From contig CAYTPZ010000004.1 in the NCBI GenBank assembly GCA_964440095.1, forward strand, positions 1 to 64,000: a stretch of DNA of 64,000 nucleotides, given 5' to 3'. This DNA is from JACNKJ01 sp964440095 (GTDB lineage: Bacteria > Krumholzibacteriota > Krumholzibacteriia > JACNKJ01). The notes beneath the pieces were generated by a model, which was not told the DNA's origin, searched no databases, and worked only from the letters and a program-made list of their open reading frames with translations. The position numbers were made by a program, and so were the translations under genes. Below, piece by piece: positions 1-6,697 of the stretch. The stretch's first letter is position 1. Each line of letters begins with the position of its first letter.

Positions 1-2
1 GC

Positions 3-182
3 CAGACTAAAGGTTGCCGATCCACCAGCTTCCTGGAAGTGCATCACATTAAATCACGCAGCCGTGGAGGGGACAATAACGAGGAAAACCTGATCACGCT
101 TTGCGCCAGCTGTCATCGGCATCTGCATGAGCGAAGCGACTCGCTTGCTGAAAAGGCCGGGCTTGGGCTGCAACGCGGCTAG
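3..182 (+). CDS. HNH endonuclease, C-terminal part (5' end outside window)
   Basis: The frame is open from the window edge to a TAG at 180-182 and gives about 59 residues. It contains the core of an HNH nuclease: FLEVHHIKSRSRGG followed by a Asn-rich stretch, then NLITLCASCHRHLHE. The paired His, the Asn before the ITLC segment and the CxxCH metal-binding turn fit the betabetaalpha-metal fold. HNH domains of this kind cut DNA and occur in mobile-element or restriction-type proteins, but the N-terminal part that would show the protein type is off the window. It could also be a fragment like the HNH remnant near 25.8 kb. Confidence 0.7.
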   Translation, partial: QTKGCRSTSFLEVHHIKSRSRGGDNNEENLITLCASCHRHLHERSDSLAEKAGLGLQRG

Positions 183-290
183 GAAAGAGGAGCTGAGTCT
201 GCGGCCCACAGGAAATCCGGAAGCGGCACTAAAATAGTCGCCGAAGACCTATAGATCCATCAACTTAGGGAACTGCTTCTTTGCTTGGCA

Positions 291-318
291 TTGCGCATTC
301 CAGCTATTGGACTATATT
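291..318 (+). promoter_or_regulatory. Putative promoter of first RRM gene
   Basis: TTGCGC (291-296), a 16-bp spacer and TATATT (313-318). The TATATT box is at the same place relative to the conserved leader as in the second RRM gene, where the -35 is GTGACA. Inferred from sequence only. Confidence 0.5.
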
Positions 319-324
319 CACCGA

Positions 325-518
325 GTCAATTTCTCGTCTTGGATTCGATACGCCGCCTGCCCTCGTCGCATCGATCGCATCTCGTGGGATCTTTATCGCT
401 GATCAACGCGACGCCTTACGACTAAGCAACATCCAAAGAGAAGACCGACTGCCGACCCGCGAAACTGTCGCGGCGGCATGTATTGCATAGATCGAGGGCA
501 AACTGGAGAATTCATTAC
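325..518 (+). promoter_or_regulatory. Conserved 5' leader of RRM gene, copy A
   Basis: About 190 nt between the putative transcription start and the ATG. It matches roughly four bases in five with the leader of the second RRM gene (1148-1338). Close to the start codon both copies form a hairpin, here at 450-478: TGCCG, a 2-nt bulge, CCGCGA, loop AACTG, TCGCGG, CGGCA. The stem is the same in both copies, while the bulge and loop differ. No conserved reading frame runs through it, so a structured untranslated regulatory RNA is the simplest reading. Autoregulation by the RRM protein or cold control, as reported for cyanobacterial rbp genes, is inference. Confidence 0.55.
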
Positions 519-797
519 ATGGCTCAGAAATTGTACGTGGGCAACCTGCCCTTTTCGGCCAACGAAGACGAAGTGCGCGAGCTCTTCTCGAAGCATGGCA
601 CCGTTGTTTCCGTGAACCTCATCAATGATCGCGAAACCGGCCGCCCCCGTGGCTTCGGTTTCGTCGAGATGGACGACCACACAGCCGCCATGAGCGCGCT
701 GGATGGTTATGAAATGGGCGGACGCAACCTGCGTGTGAACGTTGCCGAAGAAAAGAGCCGCGACAACAATCGTGGCGGCGGCGGAAGCTGGCGCTAG
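519..797 (+). CDS. RRM-domain RNA-binding protein, copy 1
   Basis: A 92-aa protein made of one RNA recognition motif and a short Gly/Arg tail. RNP2 is KLYVGNLPF near residue 4 and RNP1 is RGFGFVEM near residue 45. The tail after residue 78 is RGG-like (NNRGGGGSWR). Such small bacterial RRM proteins bind single-stranded RNA and are often cold-induced. The ATG at 519 is chosen because GGAG lies just upstream and because the paralogue starts MAQKLYVGN at the same point. A GTG-type frame open further upstream at 483 would run through the leader hairpin and is rejected. The gene is monocistronic, flanked by its own promoter-leader and by a terminator at 816-853. A second copy lies 540 bp downstream. 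Confidence 0.93.
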   Translation: MAQKLYVGNLPFSANEDEVRELFSKHGTVVSVNLINDRETGRPRGFGFVEMDDHTAAMSALDGYEMGGRNLRVNVAEEKSRDNNRGGGGSWR

Positions 798-815
798 CTC
801 ACTTTTTTGAATTTA

Positions 816-853
816 CGTCCCGTAGTCCTCACGGATTTCGGGACGTTTTTTTT
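816..853 (+). terminator. Rho-independent terminator after RRM copy 1
   Basis: CGTCCCG (816-822) pairs with CGGGACG (839-845), followed by eight T. It ends the first RRM transcript. Confidence 0.85.
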
Positions 854-1112
854 GTAGTCCAATTTTCTACAATATAATCTCTACAGCTTTGATGGTCGAT
901 AAATTACCGGGATAGCGGATTCTTACTTTGAAATAGGATCTTTGACCTTGAATTGGAACATGGACAATTTACGAGGGCGGTCTTTTTCCTCAGGGCTCTA
1001 CTTGATCAACGCGTTCTTGATTCGACGTGGATCCGGGTCCGAAAGTGCCTTCGGGCGCGTTCTTTTACTCAAGTAAACTCCTGTAATACATTGAAAAAGA
1101 ATGATTCAGGGG
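854..1112. other. Intergenic stretch between the two RRM genes
   Basis: This is AT-richer than its surroundings. I see no supported gene here. Short open frames lack a ribosome-binding site and protein-like composition. The second RRM promoter starts at its right edge. Confidence 0.6.
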
Positions 1113-1141
1113 GTGACATGCGCTCTATGCTGCGGTATATT
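1113..1141 (+). promoter_or_regulatory. Putative promoter of second RRM gene
   Basis: GTGACA (1113-1118), a 17-bp spacer, then TATATT (1136-1141). The -35 differs from consensus at one base. The -10 box is the leftmost part of the block shared with copy A. Confidence 0.6.
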
Positions 1142-1147
1142 GGGCGC

Positions 1148-1338
1148 GTCAACTTCTCGCCTTGGATTCGATTCGCCGTTCGCCCCCGTCGCATCGATTG
1201 CATCTCGTGGGATCTTTTTCGCTGATCATCGCGACTACCTAACGAATAAGCTCCATCCATGAGAAGACCGACTGCCGCATCCGCGAACTCGTCGCGGCGG
1301 CATACGTTGTTAGACTGAGGGGCGATTTGGAGAATTCA
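1148..1338 (+). promoter_or_regulatory. Conserved 5' leader of RRM gene, copy B
   Basis: This is the counterpart of 325-518. Shared blocks include CTTGGATTCGAT, CGTCGCATCGAT, GCATCTCGTGGGATCTTT and GAGAAGACCGACTGCCG. The proximal hairpin is at 1273-1302: TGCCG, bulge CAT, CCGCGA, loop ACTCG, TCGCGG, CGGCA. It ends about 36 nt before the ATG, as in copy A. The stem is kept while loop and bulge change, which points to selection on RNA structure. Confidence 0.55.
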
Positions 1339-1626
1339 ATGGCTCAGAAACTGTACGTGGGTAACTTGCCCTTCTCTGCCACCGAGGACGAAGTGCGTGA
1401 TCTCTTCGCCCAGCATGGCACCGTTGTTTCCGTCAACCTGATCAATGACCGTGACACGGGTCGTCCCCGTGGCTTCGGCTTCGTTGAAATGGATGACCAC
1501 ACAGCCGCGATGAGCGCGCTGGACGGTTATGAAATGAACGGCCGCAATCTTCGTGTTAACGTTGCGGAAGAGAAGCGTCGCGACAATCGCGGCGGCGGCG
1601 GCGGCGGTGGCGGCGGCTGGCGCTAG
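1339..1626 (+). CDS. RRM-domain RNA-binding protein, copy 2
   Basis: A 95-aa paralogue of the protein at 519-797, nearly identical through the RRM. RNP2 is KLYVGNLPF and RNP1 is RGFGFVEM, and the two differ mainly at a few surface positions and in the tail. The tail here ends in a run of nine Gly before WR. The start is the ATG at 1339 with GGAG just upstream, and it aligns with copy 1. It has its own promoter, leader and terminator, so the pair arose by duplication of a whole transcription unit rather than of the coding sequence alone. Confidence 0.93.
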   Translation: MAQKLYVGNLPFSATEDEVRDLFAQHGTVVSVNLINDRDTGRPRGFGFVEMDDHTAAMSALDGYEMNGRNLRVNVAEEKRRDNRGGGGGGGGGWR

Positions 1627-1642
1627 ACCCCGTTTAGTATTG

Positions 1643-1677
1643 AACCCCGGAGTCCTTTGGGACCCCGGGGTTTTTTT
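1643..1677 (+). terminator. Terminator after RRM copy 2
   Basis: AACCCCGG-A-GTCC pairs with GGAC-C-CCGGGGTT (4-nt loop, one mismatch), followed by seven T. It may also stop typA transcripts arriving from the other strand. Confidence 0.85.
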
Positions 1678-1804
1678 GTTTCCATCAAATTTCTACAGGA
1701 CTTATAGAGCGACTTTACCTCGTCTTCGACACTTGTGGACGTCGTGTTCGCGAAGTTCGCTGTTCGGCGGCCACGGGTCGTGTCGTTAAGCTGCGATAAG
1801 CTCA

Positions 1805-3625
1805 CTAGTCATTCAGACCGCCGGCGCACCCGTCTTTTTCGGCGCGCTTGCGGTCGTTTTCATCCAGCACTGATTTGCGAAGGCGAATGGTCTTGGGTGT
1901 GATCTCCACGTACTCATCGGGGTTCAGATACTCCAGGCACTCTTCCAGGCTCATCTTCAGGGCCGGAGCCACCTTGAGACCGCGATCCGAAGCCGCCGCA
2001 CGCATGTTGGTGAGCTTCTTCGACTTTTGAGCGTTAACCAAGAGGTCGCCATCCTTGGCGTGCTCACCGATGACCTGCCCCGTGTAGAGCTTGTCACCAC
2101 CCTCGACGAAGAACCGACCGCGATCCTGTAGTGCATCCAGTGCGAAGGGCACGGCCTCACCCGAAGACATGGAAATGATGCTTCCTGTTTGGCGCTGGGG
2201 AATGGATCCCTTGAAGTACTCGTACTGGAAGAAGCGGTGGTTCATGATGATCTCGCCGGATGTGGCCCGGAGCATGCGGCTGCGCATGCCGATGAGTCCA
2301 CGACTGGGCACATGGAACTCCAGTCGTGTGCGACCGTCCTTCTGCTCCATCTTGACCATCTCGCCTTTGCGCCCGGCGATGTACTCGATAACCGCACCCG
2401 AATGATGGCTGATAACGTCTACCGTTAGGATTTCCACGGGCTCGGCCTTCTTGCCGCCGATCTCCTTGTAGATAACCCTCGGCTGTCCGACCATGAACTC
2501 GTATCCCTCGCGGCGCATGTTCTCCATGAGAATGGATAGGTGCAGGATGCCCCGGCCGGAAACCTTGTAAGAGTCAGCGCTGGAAGTTCCCTCTACACGC
2601 AGAGCCATGTCACGCTCGATTTCTTTGTACAGACGTTCGCGCAACTGCCGGCTGGTGGAGTACTTCCCCTCCTGGCCAAAGAAGGGGCTGGTATTGGCCA
2701 TGAAGCTCATAGTGAGTGTGGGTTCATCCATGGCGATAATGGGAAGTGGTTCGGGCTTCTCATCGTCAGCCAGTGTGTCGCCGATTTCCACATTGGGAAG
2801 TCCCACCACGGCGCAAATATCGCCGCAGGCCACTTCGTCCACCTTGGCTTTGCCAAGACCTTCGAAGACGAAGAGCTGTTTCACGAATTCCTTCGTGGTG
2901 GTGCCGTTGCGTTTGATCATAACCACGGGCGCGTTGTTCTTCAGCTTGCCGCGGAAAATGCGGCCGATGCCGATGCGTCCCACGTAGTCGCTAGTGTCGA
3001 TGGAGGTGACCAGCATCTGAACCGGTCCATCTTCCACTGGTGGCGGTGGAATGTGTTTAACGATCATGTCGAGCAGCGGCGAAAGGTCTTTGGGCTCGTC
3101 CCCCAACTCATCGATGGCCCAACCGTCGCGACCGGAGGCATAGACGCCGGGGAATTCCAGCTGATCTTCGTCGGCATCCAGGTCGATGAACAGATCGAGA
3201 ACCTCATCGTGTACTTCCAGGGGCCGTGCGTTGGGACGATCGGCCTTGTTGATCACCACGATGGGTTTGAGGTGAAGTTGCAGAGCCTTCTGCAGCACGA
3301 AACGCGTTTGGGGCATGGGACCCTCGAAAGCGTCCACCAAAAGCAAAACACCATCGGCCATTTTGAGAACCCGTTCCACCTCACCGCCAAAATCCGAGTG
3401 GCCCGGCGTGTCGATGATGTTGATGCGCACATCACCGTAAGGCACCGCAATGTTCTTGGACTTGATGGTAATGCCGCGCTCTCGTTCCAGGTCGCCCGAA
3501 TCGAGCAGACGCTCCTGCACCTGCTGACCCTCACGGAAGATGTGGCACTGCTTGAGAACCTGGTCCACAAGAGTGGTTTTACCATGATCCACGTGTGCAA
3601 TGATCGCGATATTGCGAATGCTCAT
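1805..3625 (-). CDS. typA: Translational GTPase TypA/BipA
   Basis: A 606-aa ribosome-associated GTPase of the EF-G/LepA superfamily, with roles in stress-related translation and 50S assembly. The N-terminus carries AHVDHGKTT (G1, ~res 10), RGITI (switch I), DTPGH (G3) and NKAD (G4). The C-terminal part has the family's LSILMENMRREGYE and PSRGLIGMRSRM segments. Length is normal. Two in-frame ATGs exist. GGAG abuts the first (3631) but sits six bases from the second (3625), so the second is preferred. It is a single gene, convergent with the RRM genes. Confidence 0.96.
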   Translation of the reverse strand: MSIRNIAIIAHVDHGKTTLVDQVLKQCHIFREGQQVQERLLDSGDLERERGITIKSKNIAVPYGDVRINIIDTPGHSDFGGEVERVLKMADGVLLLVDAFEGPMPQTRFVLQKALQLHLKPIVVINKADRPNARPLEVHDEVLDLFIDLDADEDQLEFPGVYASGRDGWAIDELGDEPKDLSPLLDMIVKHIPPPPVEDGPVQMLVTSIDTSDYVGRIGIGRIFRGKLKNNAPVVMIKRNGTTTKEFVKQLFVFEGLGKAKVDEVACGDICAVVGLPNVEIGDTLADDEKPEPLPIIAMDEPTLTMSFMANTSPFFGQEGKYSTSRQLRERLYKEIERDMALRVEGTSSADSYKVSGRGILHLSILMENMRREGYEFMVGQPRVIYKEIGGKKAEPVEILTVDVISHHSGAVIEYIAGRKGEMVKMEQKDGRTRLEFHVPSRGLIGMRSRMLRATSGEIIMNHRFFQYEYFKGSIPQRQTGSIISMSSGEAVPFALDALQDRGRFFVEGGDKLYTGQVIGEHAKDGDLLVNAQKSKKLTNMRAAASDRGLKVAPALKMSLEECLEYLNPDEYVEITPKTIRLRKSVLDENDRKRAEKDGCAGGLND

Positions 3626-3712
3626 ACTCATCTCCGATTCGGGGGGAATATTCGATGGGGAGGCGCACTAAGGTAGGCAGAGCGCCCCCAAAATGCACGA
3701 CTTAGAGGCAAT

Positions 3713-3734
3713 AAAAAAGCCCCCCGTGGGGGGC
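3713..3734 (-). terminator. Terminator of the HMA lipoprotein/polyferredoxin operon
   Basis: On the minus strand, GCCCCCC pairs with GGGGGGC around a 2-nt CA loop centre, followed by six T. It lies 28 bp past the stop at 3762. Confidence 0.85.
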
Positions 3735-3761
3735 AAAGCCTTGCAAATGATAGAGCTAGGC

Positions 3762-4202
3762 TCAGCTTTTATCCTGGCACTTGGCCTGGGATGGGCACCC
3801 TGCGCAGCCGCTCTTCTCACCGCTTCCGGCCTCGGCCGGGGTCACGTCGAGCAGAATCGCTGAAGCGCCGGCATCTTTCATGGCCGCCAAGAGAGTTTTG
3901 GGAGTGGAGGTGGGATTGGTGAACTCCACCGCGAACTTGCCGTCGGCCACGGCAGGCTTGGCCTTGAGGACGCCGGGAAGCTCGGCCAGAGCCTTGACCA
4001 GTGAACCCGCCATATTCATGTCGAGACCTTCAACGGAGAAAACGGCCACTTCATTGCAGGTTTCACCGTCGTGACACCCCTTATCTTTGTCGGCGTGGGC
4101 TACCTGAGCGGCAGGCTCCACGGTATCCTGGACATCCTGATCGCCCTGCCCACACGCAATGAAGAGGGGAACGAGAAGGAAGAGAATCGTGATGGCTTTC
4201 AT
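3762..4202 (-). CDS. Lipoprotein with degenerate HMA-like domain
   Basis: 146 aa. A signal peptide ends in the lipobox LFIAC (Cys17), so it is probably anchored at the periplasmic face of a membrane. Residues ~50-115 read like a ferredoxin-like heavy-metal-associated fold (VFSVEGLDMNMAGSLVKAL, then a PGV turn and KTLLAAMKDAG helix), but the usual MxCxxC is absent. The C-terminus has a separate Cys cluster (CAGCPSQAKC) and the mid-part has CHDGETC, either of which could bind metal. The ATG at 4202 is chosen because AGGAG is five bases upstream; a GTG two codons earlier is less likely. It shares an operon with the polyferredoxin upstream. Substrate unknown. Confidence 0.75.
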   Translation of the reverse strand: MKAITILFLLVPLFIACGQGDQDVQDTVEPAAQVAHADKDKGCHDGETCNEVAVFSVEGLDMNMAGSLVKALAELPGVLKAKPAVADGKFAVEFTNPTSTPKTLLAAMKDAGASAILLDVTPAEAGSGEKSGCAGCPSQAKCQDKS

Positions 4203-4226
4203 TTCCACTCCTTGGATCGATTGAAA

Positions 4227-5432
4227 CTAACGCTTCTGTTCTTGAACCTCTCGCACCCTGAAAACGCCGAAGTAGAATTCCTCCGCTTCGGCATTGTAGA
4301 CCGGTGCTTCGAGCTGTTTGACGATGGCCTCCGAACTCAGTTGAGACCCGTCGTATTCGATTTCGAGACGATTGTCGGCGGCATAGGCGATGAGCGAGAT
4401 CATCCCCGGCATGCCTTCCAGTTGAAGTGCCGCTGTTTCAGCAGTGTCGACGCACATGACGCCATCCACATAAAGGGTGAGCTGCTCAAGGCCCTGATTG
4501 GATTCACGTCCTTCGTAAATGTGTTCCACACTGGAAAATGCAAAGGCCCCTGCGCTGATGTAGCCCACGCCACTGGCCAGAACTACGAGCATGGCCACGG
4601 CCCATGCCGGTACCGCTCGAGATGTGTTAGTCGCTGATCCAAGCGCCAGGGCTTCATTTTTCGGACAGACGCTAGTGCACTCCATGCAAAGGGTGCACTC
4701 CCCGGAATCTACTTGTTCCACCGACGAAATGGGTATGCCATGGGGGCAGACTGCGTCGCACTTGCCGCAACTTGTGCAGGACTTCTCGCTTCGAGCGATG
4801 CGGAGCCAGGCAAATCTCGAGAAGGGCCAGAGGCTTCCGCCCAGGGGGCAGAGGTATCGGCACCAGGCCATGGGCAGTATCACCGAGGCCAGCAGAATGG
4901 CGCCGACCACCAGGTAGCTCCACATCTGGACGTCGTGGCCGTGAGCGCTGAAGAGTACGTAGTAGGGGTCGAATGGACGGAAGATGAGCTCGCTGGTGCC
5001 GACGGTGAAGAATAGGATCACGGCCAGCACGGGCAGACGAATCCAACGCCATGCTGCGTCTTTGCGGCTGGACGGGAAGATGATACCCAGGCTTGGGGAG
5101 CTAGGTAGCTGGTCACGCCAAATGCGCAGACGTCGGCCGAGCATCCCCAACCATTCTGAAACCGTGCCTACGGGGCAGACCCAACTGCAGAACGCCTTGC
5201 GGGCCACCAGGGTCATGGCGAGCAGGGCCAGCATGAGGGACAGGTTGAAGGGGCCCATGGCACAGGTGAAAGATTGCTTGGTGGCCACGGCCCAGAGGGT
5301 TTCGATGCCGCCGAAGGGACAGAAACGCTCCACGCCGAAGGTCATCCATCCCATGGCATAGCCCAGGCCCGCATTGACCACGAGCAGAAGGGTGAGGATC
5401 TGGAAAGAGCGTCTGAGTGTCTGGGTTTTCAT
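4227..5432 (-). CDS. Polytopic 4Fe-4S protein (NapH/NosR-like) with C-terminal HMA-like domain
   Basis: 401 aa. Four to six hydrophobic segments enclose cysteine motifs typical of membrane polyferredoxins: FCPFGG (Cys38), CSWVCPVG (82, 86) and CRYLCPLG (191, 195). Two classical 4Fe-4S clusters follow, CTSCGKCDAVCP (219-229) and CTLCMECTSVCP (246-256). After one more membrane segment (~275-295), residues ~318-378 look like an HMA fold with a single cysteine (VDGVMCVD). NapH/NosR relatives carry electrons across the membrane to periplasmic reductases. The HMA-like tail and the co-transcribed HMA lipoprotein suggest a metal- or thiol-linked redox job, which is inference. Confidence 0.85.
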   Translation of the reverse strand: MKTQTLRRSFQILTLLLVVNAGLGYAMGWMTFGVERFCPFGGIETLWAVATKQSFTCAMGPFNLSLMLALLAMTLVARKAFCSWVCPVGTVSEWLGMLGRRLRIWRDQLPSSPSLGIIFPSSRKDAAWRWIRLPVLAVILFFTVGTSELIFRPFDPYYVLFSAHGHDVQMWSYLVVGAILLASVILPMAWCRYLCPLGGSLWPFSRFAWLRIARSEKSCTSCGKCDAVCPHGIPISSVEQVDSGECTLCMECTSVCPKNEALALGSATNTSRAVPAWAVAMLVVLASGVGYISAGAFAFSSVEHIYEGRESNQGLEQLTLYVDGVMCVDTAETAALQLEGMPGMISLIAYAADNRLEIEYDGSQLSSEAIVKQLEAPVYNAEAEEFYFGVFRVREVQEQKR

Positions 5433-5453
5433 GGATTTCGTCTTGGTCTATTC

Positions 5454-5481
5454 AAAAACACCGGCTCAGACCAAGAGCCGG
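5454..5481 (-). terminator. Hairpin with T tract upstream of the polyferredoxin
   Basis: On the minus strand, CCGGCTC pairs with GAGCCGG (7-nt loop), followed two bases later by five T. It lies only 22 bp before the polyferredoxin ATG. It could be a second terminator for the fragment upstream or an attenuator in the polyferredoxin leader. Confidence 0.55.
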
Positions 5482-5543
5482 TACTATGGAAGTGAATAGT
5501 TTGAAGTGAATAGCTTAAGGAAAAATCGATCTTCGATCCAGGT

Positions 5544-5561
5544 AAAAAGACCCGCAGGTCT
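5544..5561 (-). terminator. Short terminator behind the truncated minus-strand gene
   Basis: On the minus strand, AGACC, loop, GGTCT, then a T tract. It sits 24 bp past the stop of the fragment at 5585. Confidence 0.55.
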
Positions 5562-5584
5562 CGAAAAGAGGCTTCGCTAAGCCC

Positions 5585-5650
5585 TTAGAAGAGTTTCTTT
5601 AGCGTGCTCCAGCTGGTTTCGGCCGTGACCGTCTCGTCGCCATCAGCGGT
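5585..5650 (-). pseudogene. C-terminal fragment of a secreted protein (SWSxxK tail)
   Basis: Read on the minus strand, this stretch encodes DGDETVTAETSWSTLKKLF and then TAA, with a terminator behind it. The ending resembles that of the beta-helix protein at 9873 (SSWSEVKSMY). Only about 20 residues look protein-like. Upstream, the frame runs antisense through a membrane-protein ORF and makes no sense. I read it as the 3' remnant of a gene cut off near 5650. Confidence 0.4.
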
Positions 5651-5653
5651 GTG

Positions 5654-5926
5654 ATGCTTCTGTCCTGGTCGGTGAACATAACAGCCTACCTGGTCATATC
5701 CTTCGCACTCATGAGTATATTCATGTTGAGCATCGGCATTATCGACATACTCACCGGAGTCAGGCTGATGCAGTCGCGCACGGAGTTCAGCGAATTGCTG
5801 AGAGTCTTCGCGGTTCTCAACATCGTTGCGGGAATCTTGGAGGTGTCGGTGATCTTGAGCCCGCTGGCCTTGTTGATCGTGCCTATGAACTTCGTCATAC
5901 TCGGTCTGATTCTACTGAGAGAATAG
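5654..5926 (+). CDS. Small hydrophobic membrane protein, possibly 5'-truncated
   Basis: 90 aa, not recognised. Three hydrophobic segments (about residues 8-32, 48-66 and 69-88) are separated by a short loop containing RLMQSRTEF. The composition is clearly that of a membrane protein. No ribosome-binding site is visible before the GTG/ATG at 5651/5654. The coding-like sequence begins exactly where the fragment on the other strand (5585-5650) stops, so the natural N-terminus may be missing. Function unknown. Confidence 0.5.
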   Translation: MLLSWSVNITAYLVISFALMSIFMLSIGIIDILTGVRLMQSRTEFSELLRVFAVLNIVAGILEVSVILSPLALLIVPMNFVILGLILLRE

Positions 5927-6118
5927 TCCGAAGCCGAATTCGTCTAGCAGGGTGTGTGTCTATGATAAGGGGAGCCTCCGAATCCTATTTAGTTTGGCCC
6001 GTTTCTTTCATGTAAGTCCTTATCCTGTCTGTTTTTGACGCTTTAGGCAGCGCATAGAGCCTCTTGGATGGGGAATAGGGGCCGGAGGTATGAATTGAGT
6101 ATCCAGGGTGGAAAGAAT

Positions 6119-6583
6119 ATGGCCGAAGAATTGTCCTCGGCGAGTGCCGATCGTCGATTCGAAGGGCCTGATAGACGGCGTGAACCTACGCCGCCTCTCT
6201 CTCGCTATACTTTTTTTGGCCGGCGCCGTGGTAACCGCCGCGATCTGGACCCCCAGAATGATTACTATGTCGATTGGGCGGCTGGTCCTTACCTATGGAT
6301 GCTCTATGCCATCATGTTGCTTGTACTCTTCGACGCCACGGCTACCTGGCTGATCATCCGCCAAGGGGTCGAAGAGGGAAACCCGCTCATAGTCTGGATT
6401 CTCAGCCTTGGCCCCCTTGCATTTTGGGCTGTAAAACTGGGACCATTGCCGCTATTTCTGGTTCTGCTGGCCGTGAAGCGCTTCTTCGCCTGGGCTCGAT
6501 TTCTGGTTTGGTTCATATTCATTGTCTACGCAGCCCTGGCGGCTTTCCATCTTTGGGGATTCTGGAGCCTTCTGAAGGTCTAA
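6119..6583 (+). CDS. DUF5658-like membrane protein
   Basis: 154 aa. An Arg-rich cytoplasmic N-terminus (DRRFEGPDRRR, FFGRRRGNRRD) is followed by DYYVDW and three or four membrane helices. LLVLFDATATW and GVEEGNPLI match the DUF5658 pattern as I know it. Function unknown. The ATG at 6119 has GGTGG seven bases upstream. A TTG at 6095 behind GGAGG is an alternative start that would add eight residues. A strong terminator follows. Confidence 0.7.
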   Translation: MAEELSSASADRRFEGPDRRREPTPPLSRYTFFGRRRGNRRDLDPQNDYYVDWAAGPYLWMLYAIMLLVLFDATATWLIIRQGVEEGNPLIVWILSLGPLAFWAVKLGPLPLFLVLLAVKRFFAWARFLVWFIFIVYAALAAFHLWGFWSLLKV

Positions 6584-6603
6584 TGATTGATGATTGCCTT
6601 GGG

Positions 6604-6626
6604 CCCCGGTCTCGCCGGGGTTTTTT
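6604..6626 (+). terminator. Terminator after the DUF5658-like gene
   Basis: CCCCGG, loop TCTCG, CCGGGG, then six T. It separates this gene from the binding lipoprotein downstream. Confidence 0.85.
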
Positions 6627-6697
6627 CTTGTTGGGGTGATAGGCAGCCTCTATCTTTGCCGGGTTTCCAGCATGAACCCCGAAAATGGAGCCGCCCC

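Noticed and set aside
953..1225. 90-codon plus-strand ORF between the RRM genes
   Set aside because: It runs through the second RRM promoter and leader, and its amino acids are not protein-like.
2540..3676. 378-codon open frame antisense to typA
   Set aside because: No ribosome-binding site or recognisable domain, and typA covers the region in full.
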